Of a DNA stretch of 64,000 bases, positions 41,687-48,515 are shown piece by piece (position 1 is the first letter of the stretch; each line of letters opens with the position of its first letter). Under the pieces are notes generated by a model. It was not told the origin of the DNA and made no database searches. It saw only the letters and a program-made list of their open reading frames with translations. The position numbers and the translations under genes are program-made. Where the stretch lies: NCBI GenBank assembly GCA_020634435.1, contig JACKBS010000004.1:1-64000 (forward strand), read 5' to 3'. This DNA comes from Ardenticatenaceae bacterium (GTDB lineage Bacteria; Chloroflexota; Anaerolineae; Promineifilales; Promineifilaceae).

Positions 41687-43681
41687 ATGCAGCCCATTGG
41701 ATATCCGGTGAACTATCCGCTGTTGCGGCAATATTGGCAGAGTTTTATGGCCAGTGGCCAGGTAACGGCCGTGCCGGGTGTCGAACCGGACCTCAACATC
41801 GTCCAATCGTGGCAGCGCTGCGCCCCTCTGGCTGACCCCACCAACGAACCCCATCCGCCCGTGCTGCGCAGCCCCGCGCTGCAATCGCTGCTGAAGTCCC
41901 AGCAAGACACCATCACGGTGGCTATTCCTTTTATGGAAGACATGCACCAATTTATTGAAGGCTCCGGCGCGGCCATTTTGCTGAGTGATGGCGCGGGCTG
42001 TGTGCTGCATGTGTGTGGCGATCGGTCGGCTCAAGAGCTTGTCGAGGCCAGAGGGTGGGGTGTGGGCACGTACTGGTCGGAAGCTTACCTGGGCACCAAT
42101 GGGGTGGGGGTCACGCTGGTGGCGGCTATGCCGGTGCAGGTCGTTGGGCCGGAGCATTATTTCCAATCCTTCCACCGATTTACCAGTACAGCCGCGCCGA
42201 TTCATGATGTAAACGGCCGTATCATTGGCGTCATTGGCGTGCTTAGCAGTGCCGAAGATGCCACCTCGCATACCCTCTCGCTGGTGATGGCCGTGGCCCG
42301 CGCCATCGGCAACCAGCTCCAGGCCGAACTGTACCTGGAAGAGGCCAATCGCCGTCTTACCGAGCTCAACACCATCATGGAATCCATCACCGAGGGGGTG
42401 CTCACCTGGAACAGCAATGGCAAAATCAACCACGTCAACTCGCAGGCGGGGCGGCTAATGAATTTGTCGCCCACCTCGGTTCTGGGGCTGCCCCTGGCTG
42501 AGGTGCTGCGTATGCCCGAAGTGCTGCAAACGGCTCTGGCTAATAATCAGGACGTGGAAGATACCGAGGTGACGTTGGAACTGCGGCTGACAGGGGAGCA
42601 TTTGCAGACGATTGTGACGCTGCGTGTGGTGTGGGAATACGGCCGTCCCGTTGGCTACATGATGATGTTACGGCCGTTGGAGCAGGTGCGTCGGCTGGTG
42701 CATCAGCAGTTGGGCAACCAGGCGCTGCTGAAACTGGAAGACATTTTTGCCGAGTCGGCAGCCATGCGCCCCATCACCCGCCAGGCACGCATCGCCGCCC
42801 GCGGCACCGCCCCGGTTTTGCTGCGTGGCGAGGGCGGGGTGGGCAAAAACCACCTGGCGCGGGCTATCCACAACGACAGCAGCCGAGCCGACAAGCCGTT
42901 CATCTCCATCAACTGCCGGGCTATTCCGCGTGAGCTCATTGTGAGCGAGTTTTTGGGCTACGAAAAAGAATCCGGGCGCGACGGCCGTCCCAGCAAGTTT
43001 GAACTGGCGCATGAGGGAACGCTCTTGCTGGATCAGGTGGAAAGCTTGTCGCTAGAAATGCAGTCAGCGTTGCTACAGGTGATTGAGACGGGGCACGTGA
43101 TGCGCATAGGCAGCACGCGGCCCATTCCGGTAGACGTGCGGGTGGTGGCCGCCACGACCACAAACCTGGAAACGGCCGTTGCCGATGGGCACTTCTTGTC
43201 GCATTTGTACTACCGCTTTTCCGTGTTTCACATCACCATTCCCCCGCTGCGGCAGCGCACCGAGGACATTATGCTGCTAGCCAAGCGTTTTTTGGTGCGC
43301 TCAGCGCGGCGGCATGGCCAAAATCTGACGCTAGATGATGAAACAGGCGCGATTTTGGTTCGGTATCCCTGGCCAGGGAACGTGCGTGAGTTAGAAATGG
43401 TGCTGGAGCGGGCGGCTTACCAGAGTAGTGATCATGTTATCAAGGTGATGGATTTACCGGAAAGTGTGCGCAACGGCCGTGTGGTGGTTGGTCGGGGGCC
43501 AGAAGCGCAGCCAGTACTCTCGGCCGCTGAGGCGGAACGCGAGGCGATCATTCGTGCGGGTTGGGCCTGCAAAGGCCACGTTTCCGAGATGGCCCGCGAA
43601 TTAAAAATTGGCCGCACCACCCTGTGGCGCAAGATGAAACTACACCAGATTGAACCGGCGTATTTTAGAAACGGCCGTTAA
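41687..43681 (+). CDS. dhaR: DhaR-like GAF-PAS-AAA+-Fis activator with degenerate sigma-54 and ATPase motifs
   Basis: 664 residues: GAF (about 75-215), PAS (225-325), AAA+ (350-585) and a Fis-type helix-turn-helix (615-660; HVSEMARELKIGRTTLWRKM). Walker A is GEGGVGKN (381-388). Walker B reads LLLDQVE, with Gln450 in place of the usual catalytic Glu. The GAFTGA loop that contacts sigma-54 is replaced by ESGRDG (about 428-433). These match a DhaR-style activator that has left sigma-54 and may bind ATP without efficient hydrolysis. In E. coli, DhaR activates the dihydroxyacetone kinase genes at a sigma-70 promoter and answers to DhaK and DhaL. The gene lies directly upstream of the glp/dha operon and two palindromic sites. 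Confidence 0.85.
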   Translation: MQPIGYPVNYPLLRQYWQSFMASGQVTAVPGVEPDLNIVQSWQRCAPLADPTNEPHPPVLRSPALQSLLKSQQDTITVAIPFMEDMHQFIEGSGAAILLSDGAGCVLHVCGDRSAQELVEARGWGVGTYWSEAYLGTNGVGVTLVAAMPVQVVGPEHYFQSFHRFTSTAAPIHDVNGRIIGVIGVLSSAEDATSHTLSLVMAVARAIGNQLQAELYLEEANRRLTELNTIMESITEGVLTWNSNGKINHVNSQAGRLMNLSPTSVLGLPLAEVLRMPEVLQTALANNQDVEDTEVTLELRLTGEHLQTIVTLRVVWEYGRPVGYMMMLRPLEQVRRLVHQQLGNQALLKLEDIFAESAAMRPITRQARIAARGTAPVLLRGEGGVGKNHLARAIHNDSSRADKPFISINCRAIPRELIVSEFLGYEKESGRDGRPSKFELAHEGTLLLDQVESLSLEMQSALLQVIETGHVMRIGSTRPIPVDVRVVAATTTNLETAVADGHFLSHLYYRFSVFHITIPPLRQRTEDIMLLAKRFLVRSARRHGQNLTLDDETGAILVRYPWPGNVRELEMVLERAAYQSSDHVIKVMDLPESVRNGRVVVGRGPEAQPVLSAAEAEREAIIRAGWACKGHVSEMARELKIGRTTLWRKMKLHQIEPAYFRNGR

Positions 43682-43703
43682 AATCACAACCTCCCCTTCC
43701 TGC

Positions 43704-43720
43704 TGTTTCACATTGAAACA
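43704..43720. promoter_or_regulatory. Palindromic activator site 1, probable DhaR site
   Basis: TGTTTCACATTGAAACA is a perfect 7-3-7 inverted repeat. It lies 32 bp (three helical turns), centre to centre, from a second near-identical site, upstream of the glpF promoter. Confidence 0.65.
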
Positions 43721-43735
43721 GAAATGCCGTATTGG

Positions 43736-43752
43736 TGTTTCGATGTGAAACA
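43736..43752. promoter_or_regulatory. Palindromic activator site 2, probable DhaR site
   Basis: TGTTTCGATGTGAAACA, whose reverse complement matches site 1 at 16 of 17 positions. Its centre is about 60 bp ahead of the expected transcription start, a usual place for an activator at a sigma-70 promoter. Confidence 0.65.
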
Positions 43753-43767
43753 AAAAAGCCGACTTGA

Positions 43768-43797
43768 TTGATAACCTTGCCACCTTACACGTATAGT
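43768..43797 (+). promoter_or_regulatory. Sigma-70-type promoter of the glpF-dhaKL-glpK operon
   Basis: TTGATA (43768-43773), 18 bp, TATAGT (43792-43797). It follows the two DhaR-like sites. No -24/-12 (TGGCAC-N5-TTGC) sigma-54 promoter was seen in the region. Confidence 0.5.
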
Positions 43798-44125
43798 ATC
43801 CGGGTACTGTACAAACTACACAACCTTATTGAGCCTAACGTTGTAGTCACTGCCCAAATAGCTTTGAAAATTTGTTAAATTCACGGCACCGTCTGTTTCG
43901 GTTACCTGTTTGTTTTTGCATGTCTGCCAGACAGTGCGGTCTCTTTTACTACCTGTTTGTGTTTACCAAACGCGGGTAAGGAGGTATGAACCACGGGGAT
44001 TAATCTAAAGCAACCACCACGATTTTTAAGGACACCTTTTGTTGTTTTTACATTTTACAGCAGTGATGCTGTACCTATTTCTCAGGGAACTTGGAAGAAG
44101 TAAACCTTAATAAGGAGAGGAAAAC

Positions 44126-44866
44126 ATGAGTGCTTTTCTAGGCGAAATTATCGGGACTATGCTGCTCATTCTTTTGGGTGATGGCGTTGTAGCCAACGTT
44201 CTGTTGAACAAATCCAAAGGTCAAAATTCAGGCTGGATCGTTATTACCACGGGCTGGGGTTTGGCAGTATTTGTTGGGGCTTATTCGGTTGCATCTGTAA
44301 GTGGTGCCCACCTAAATCCGGCCGTAACCATTGGCCTGGCGGTATCGGGTAACTTTGACTGGGGTCAGGTTTTCCCCTACATCATTGCCCAAATGATTGG
44401 TGCCTTCTTGGGTGCCGTGCTTGTCTACCTGCACTACTTCCCGCACTGGGCTGAGACTAGCGATCAGGGTTTGAAGCTGGCTGTTTTCTCGACTGGTCCG
44501 GCTATTCGCAATGTTGTGTGGAACCTCGTTAGTGAAATCATCGGCACTTTTGCCCTGGTGTTTGGCATCCTGGTTATTAAAGGTGCAACGATGGATTCCA
44601 GCGGTTCGGCCGTTCCGATTAACTTGGGTGCCTTGGGCATTATCCCGGTGGCTTTCCTGGTTTGGGGCATTGGTTTGTCCTTGGGTGGCCCGACAGGTTA
44701 CGCTATTAACCCGGCCCGTGACCTTGGTCCGCGTATTGCTCATTTCCTCCTGCCCATCCCCGGCAAAGGCGATTCCGACTGGGGTTATAGCTGGATTCCG
44801 GTCGTAGGCCCCATCATTGGTGGTGCTCTTGGCGCTATCCTCTGGGTCGCCCTCGGTAAATTCTAA
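44126..44866 (+). CDS. glpF: Glycerol facilitator (aquaglyceroporin)
   Basis: 246 residues, six membrane segments and two half-helices, with both channel motifs intact: NPA at 64-66 (GAHLNPAVTIG) and NPARD at 195-199. The Asp after NPAR marks the glycerol-type rather than the water-type channel. It admits glycerol and dihydroxyacetone by facilitated diffusion. First gene of the operon with dhaK, dhaL and glpK, behind a long leader and a DhaR-type control region. No ACGGCCGT is present. An AAGGAGAGG ribosome site indicates high expression. Confidence 0.95.
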   Translation: MSAFLGEIIGTMLLILLGDGVVANVLLNKSKGQNSGWIVITTGWGLAVFVGAYSVASVSGAHLNPAVTIGLAVSGNFDWGQVFPYIIAQMIGAFLGAVLVYLHYFPHWAETSDQGLKLAVFSTGPAIRNVVWNLVSEIIGTFALVFGILVIKGATMDSSGSAVPINLGALGIIPVAFLVWGIGLSLGGPTGYAINPARDLGPRIAHFLLPIPGKGDSDWGYSWIPVVGPIIGGALGAILWVALGKF

Positions 44867-44958
44867 AAATCGTCAAGCTATGCAGGAACACTCACTGGCT
44901 AATAGCCATTGGGGGACCTGAAACGCTTCGTTGATTTTTTACCCGAAACATTATTGAG

Positions 44959-45012
44959 TTGAGGGTGCTTCAACCCGGTTTTGGCGCTTCTCCAGGGTAG
45001 AAGCGCCCTCAA
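44959..45012 (+). promoter_or_regulatory. Alternative-hairpin element between glpF and dhaK
   Basis: The segment GAAGCGCCCTCAA (45000-45012) can pair either with TTGAGGGTGCTTC (44959-44971) or, in part, with GGCGCTTCT (44983-44991). The two stems exclude each other. There is no following T-run, so RNA processing, stability or differential expression is as likely as attenuation. Confidence 0.45.
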
Positions 45013-45053
45013 TTCTAGTATCAGTATTTCCCCTTTGGGTGAAGGAGAGTCAG

Positions 45054-46127
45054 ATGAAAAAGTTGATAAATGATGTTGATAATGTTGTCAGAGAACAACT
45101 GGAAGGCATGGCTCTGGCGCATCCTGATGCGGTCAAGGTGCATTATGATCCATATTATGTGACGCGTGCCGATGCCCCGGTAGAAGGCAAAGTAGCGATT
45201 ATTTCCGGCGGTGGCAGCGGGCATGAACCAATGCATGGCGGGTTCGTTGGCATGGGGATGCTAGACGGCGCTTGCCCCGGTGAGGTGTTTACATCGCCTA
45301 CGCCAGACCAGATGTACGAATGTGCCAAAGCTGTAGATAGCGGCGCAGGTGTGCTGTTCCTGGTGAAGAATTACACGGGTGACGTGCTGAACTTTGAAAC
45401 GGCCGCAGAATTGGCCTACGCTGATGGCGTCAAAGTGCAATCCATTCTGATCGATGACGATGCGGCCGTAAAAGACAGTCTGTACACAGCAGGTCGGCGT
45501 GGTGTTGGCACCACGGTCATCGTGGAAAAGATTGTGGGTGCGGCGGCTGAAGCTGGCTACGACCTGGATCAATGTGCGGATTTGGCGCGTAAGGTGAACA
45601 TGTACGGCCGTTCCATTGGTATCGCTCTCACATCTTGTACGGTGCCCGCCGCTGGCAAGCCCACATTTGAACTGGGCGACGGCGAATTTGAGTTTGGCAT
45701 TGGCATCCACGGTGAACCAGGCCGCGAACGTCTGCCGATGAAGTCGGTAGATGAGATTACGGCGATGATGGCTGCGGCCGTTTTGGACGATGGCCCCTAC
45801 ACCCGCACCGTACGCGAATGGGACAATGAAGAAGGCAACTGGTTTGACAAAGAACTCACCGACGAACCATTTAAATCTGGCGACTCCGTGATTGCCTTTG
45901 TCAACAGCATGGGTGGCACGCCCGTTTCTGAGCTGTATGCTGTTTACCGGAAGCTGGCCGCTGAATGTGAAGCCCGTGGCATAACAATCGCTCGCAACCT
46001 GATTGGCCCCTACATCACCTCCCTGGAAATGCAGGGCTGTTCCATCACGCTGGTCAAAACAGATGATGAAATTCTCAAATTCTGGGATGCACCGGTCAAC
46101 ACACCAGGTTTGCGCTGGGGCGCTTAA
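45054..46127 (+). CDS. dhaK: PTS-dependent dihydroxyacetone kinase, DHA-binding subunit
   Basis: 357 residues from the ATG at 45054 (AAGGAGAG upstream). Hallmarks: VAIISGGGSGHEPMHGGFVG (DHA pocket), VLFLVKNYTGDVLNFETAAELA, and the covalent-hemiaminal His219 in GIGIHGEPGRER. It holds dihydroxyacetone on His219 while DhaL-bound nucleotide donates phosphate, yielding DHAP. It is followed by dhaL. In E. coli DhaK also counters the activator DhaR, which may apply here. The spacer to dhaL (46128-46229) holds an imperfect hairpin, GGTAATCGGTAAA with TTTACCGATTATC. Confidence 0.95.
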   Translation: MKKLINDVDNVVREQLEGMALAHPDAVKVHYDPYYVTRADAPVEGKVAIISGGGSGHEPMHGGFVGMGMLDGACPGEVFTSPTPDQMYECAKAVDSGAGVLFLVKNYTGDVLNFETAAELAYADGVKVQSILIDDDAAVKDSLYTAGRRGVGTTVIVEKIVGAAAEAGYDLDQCADLARKVNMYGRSIGIALTSCTVPAAGKPTFELGDGEFEFGIGIHGEPGRERLPMKSVDEITAMMAAAVLDDGPYTRTVREWDNEEGNWFDKELTDEPFKSGDSVIAFVNSMGGTPVSELYAVYRKLAAECEARGITIARNLIGPYITSLEMQGCSITLVKTDDEILKFWDAPVNTPGLRWGA

Positions 46128-46229
46128 CTCGGTAATCTGTTAACAACTTATGCGGTGATTGGTAATCGGTAAATTCTCCGGTTACTGATCACCGTTTACC
46201 GATTATCGAAGAAGGAGCGGGCTTTCATC

Positions 46230-46859
46230 ATGATAACCAAGGACCAGATTGTGCGGTGGCTAGAAAAAACAGCGGCCGTTTTGAATGAAAACAAAACCTA
46301 TCTCACCGATTTAGACTCGGCCATTGGTGATGCCGACCACGGCACCAACATGGATCGGGGCTTCAAAAAGGTGATGGAAAAATTACCCACTGTTTCCGAC
46401 AAAGACATAGGCAATATTCTCAAAACAACTGGCATGACGTTGATCTCCAGCGTAGGCGGGGCTAGCGGCCCGCTGTACGGCACGTTTTTTATGCGCAGTG
46501 GCATGGCTATGGCCGCCAAGGAAGAGTTAAGCGGCGAGGATTTGTTTAATCTGCTGCAAGCTGGGGTTGAAGGCATTTTGCAGCGTGGCCGGCCAAACCT
46601 GGAAGACAAAACGATGTACGATGCGTGGGCGCCAGCTTTGGAAGCAATGCGCGGCGCTTTGGATGCCGGGAAGGGGACAGTTGAGGTGTTAGAAACGGCC
46701 GTTGCCGCTGCTGAACAAGGCATGAAAAACACTATCCCACTTCAGGCCCGCAAAGGTAGAGCAAGTTATCTGGGCGAACGCAGCATTGGTCATCAGGACC
46801 CAGGGGCAACCTCGTCCTACCTGATGCTAAACGCCCTGCTAGAAACAATCAAAGAATAA
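46230..46859 (+). CDS. dhaL: Dihydroxyacetone kinase, ADP/ATP-binding subunit
   Basis: 209 residues. The nucleotide- and Mg-binding DSAIGDADHGTNM (about 28-40) holds the family's three-Asp metal cluster. SVGGASGPLYGTFF and the closing YLGERSIGHQDPGATSSYLML are conserved DhaL segments. ADP stays bound and is rephosphorylated by the DhaM-type protein; the ATP then phosphorylates DHA on DhaK. It sits between dhaK and glpK. The ribosome site AAGGAGCGG is present. Confidence 0.95.
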   Translation: MITKDQIVRWLEKTAAVLNENKTYLTDLDSAIGDADHGTNMDRGFKKVMEKLPTVSDKDIGNILKTTGMTLISSVGGASGPLYGTFFMRSGMAMAAKEELSGEDLFNLLQAGVEGILQRGRPNLEDKTMYDAWAPALEAMRGALDAGKGTVEVLETAVAAAEQGMKNTIPLQARKGRASYLGERSIGHQDPGATSSYLMLNALLETIKE

Positions 46860-46905
46860 TCTGTGTAATCTGCAGCGACCCCGGGTCGCCAATCTGTGGA
46901 TTAAT
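46860..46905. repeat. Spacer element with nested hairpin between dhaL and glpK
   Basis: TCTGTGTAATCTG...AATCTGTGGATTAAT belongs to the repeat family also at 4208 and 14843. A second hairpin, GCGACC-CCG-GGTCGC (46875-46889), sits inside it. Confidence 0.5.
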
Positions 46906-46921
46906 TTAGGAAGGAGTAAAA

Positions 46922-48427
46922 ATGTCAAAATATGTAGCAGCAATTGATCAGGGTACTACCAGCACCCGTTGCATGATTTTCAATCACAGCGGTGAATCCG
47001 TCGCTATGCACCAGATGGAACATGAGCAAATCTTCCCCAAACCGGGATGGGTTGAGCATGATCCGATGGAAATTTGGGCACGCACCGAAGACGTCGTTAA
47101 AGGCGCGATGGAGCGGGCTGGTATCACCGCCAAAGATTTGGCCGCCGTTGGTATCACAAACCAGCGTGAAACCACCGTTGTGTGGGACAAAAACACCGGC
47201 AAGCCATTACACAATGCCGTCGTCTGGATGGACACCCGCAACGACAAGGTTGTGGCCGAAATGGCTAAAGATGGCGGCCAAGATCGTTTCCGTCCCCAGG
47301 TGGGTTTGCCGTTGGCCACCTACTTCTCCGGCCTCAAGGTGAAATGGCTGTTGGATAACGTACCGGCCATCCGCGAAGCTGCCGACGCTGGCAACGCGTT
47401 GTTCGGCAACATCGACACCTGGCTTATCTGGAATTTGACGGGTGGTGTCAATGGTGGTGCTCATGTAACGGACGTGACCAATGCCTCCCGTACCATGCTC
47501 ATGAATCTGGACACCCTGAGCTGGAACGAAGACATTGCCAAAGCGATGGGCATTCCGATGAGCATGCTGCCCACGATCAAATCCTCCTCCGAGGTGTACG
47601 GCTACACCCTGGAAAACGGCCCGTTTGGCGGTCGTATTCCGGTAGCTGGCGACCTGGGTGACCAGCAAGCAGCTACGGTTGGGCAAGCCTGCTTCAGCCC
47701 CGGCGAAGCCAAGAATACCTATGGCACTGGCTGTTTCATGATTTTGAACACCGGTACCGAACCAGTTCCGTCGAACAATGGTTTGCTGACGACCCTGTGC
47801 TACAAGTTTGGTGATGAACCAGCTGTTTACGCTCTGGAAGGCTCCATTGCCATTACCGGTGCTTTGGTACAGTGGCTGCGCGACAACTTGAAGATGATCA
47901 AAGCTGCCCCTGAGGTAGAAGAACTGGCCAAGACGGTGGAGGACAACGGCGGCATCTACTTTGTACCCGCCTTCTCTGGTTTGTATGCCCCGTACTGGAA
48001 AGATGATGCCCGCGGTGTGATCGCTGGTTTGACCCGCTACGTGAATCGTGGTCATTTTGGCCGGGCAACGCTGGAAGCTACCGCTTACCAGACCCGCGAA
48101 GTTCTGGATGCCATGAATGCTGACTCTGGCGTAGACCTGACCGCTTTGAAGGTTGACGGCGGTATGGTGTTCAACAATCTGCTGATGCAGTTCCAGGCAG
48201 ACGTGTTGGGCGTGCCGGTTATCCGGCCAAAGGTTGCTGAGACAACCGCTTTGGGTGCTGCCTATGCGGCTGGTCTGGCTGTTGGTTTCTGGAAGAACAC
48301 GGATGAAATGCGCCAAAACTGGGGCATGGACAAGACCTGGGAACCCGACAAGAGCAGCAATGCCAGCACTGAGCTGTACAAGATGTGGAAGAAAGCAGTT
48401 ACCCGTACCTTCGACTGGGTTGAGTAA
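46922..48427 (+). CDS. glpK: Glycerol kinase
   Basis: 501 residues, typical length. FGGY-kinase motifs: AAIDQGTTSTRCMIF at the N terminus, NQRETTVVWDKNTGKPLHNAVVWMDTR, GNIDTWLIWNLTGG, GDLGDQQAATVGQ, ALEGSIAITGALVQWLRD and KVDGGMVFNNLLMQFQADVLGVPVIRP. It converts glycerol and ATP to glycerol 3-phosphate. In the regulatory loop, where Gram-positive enzymes have a His phosphorylated by HPr, this one reads SEVYGYTLENG with no His, so PTS control through that residue is not expected. Co-transcribed with glpF and dhaKL. It contains no ACGGCCGT. Confidence 0.95.
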   Translation: MSKYVAAIDQGTTSTRCMIFNHSGESVAMHQMEHEQIFPKPGWVEHDPMEIWARTEDVVKGAMERAGITAKDLAAVGITNQRETTVVWDKNTGKPLHNAVVWMDTRNDKVVAEMAKDGGQDRFRPQVGLPLATYFSGLKVKWLLDNVPAIREAADAGNALFGNIDTWLIWNLTGGVNGGAHVTDVTNASRTMLMNLDTLSWNEDIAKAMGIPMSMLPTIKSSSEVYGYTLENGPFGGRIPVAGDLGDQQAATVGQACFSPGEAKNTYGTGCFMILNTGTEPVPSNNGLLTTLCYKFGDEPAVYALEGSIAITGALVQWLRDNLKMIKAAPEVEELAKTVEDNGGIYFVPAFSGLYAPYWKDDARGVIAGLTRYVNRGHFGRATLEATAYQTREVLDAMNADSGVDLTALKVDGGMVFNNLLMQFQADVLGVPVIRPKVAETTALGAAYAAGLAVGFWKNTDEMRQNWGMDKTWEPDKSSNASTELYKMWKKAVTRTFDWVE

Positions 48428-48448
48428 TTTGCTGGTTTGTTTTTAATT

Positions 48449-48491
48449 AAAAAGGTTCTCGTCGGTTGAAACGGCCGTCGGGAACCTTTTT
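48449..48491 (+). terminator. Intrinsic terminator after glpK
   Basis: AAAAAGGTTC (48449-48458) pairs with GAACCTTTTT (48482-48491), with T continuing to 48492. The loop contains ACGGCCGT and can fold further. It lies 22 bp after the glpK stop and 25 bp before the PTS fusion gene, so the latter may depend on read-through or its own promoter. Confidence 0.8.
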
Positions 48492-48515
48492 TGCACCCGA
48501 AAAAAGGGTGGGGGT

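Larger units (their letters stand above)
43682..44125. other. 444-bp control region of the glp/dha operon
   Basis: Holds twin palindromes (43704, 43736), a promoter (43768-43797) and about 320 bp of leader before glpF. The leader includes repeated CTGTTTG motifs and GTAAGGAGGTATG followed by only five codons (MNHGD), which is probably chance. The glpF ribosome site is AAGGAGAGG at 44110-44118. No ACGGCCGT occurs. Confidence 0.6.

Noticed and set aside
41519..42433. 304-codon minus-strand frame overlapping dhaR
   Set aside because: The GAF domain of the plus-strand gene is unmistakable across the same bases.
43981..44001. Five-codon leader peptide (MNHGD) after AAGGAGG in the glpF leader
   Set aside because: The ATG is only one or two bases from the Shine-Dalgarno core, too close for efficient initiation, and five codons carry no attenuation-type residue run.
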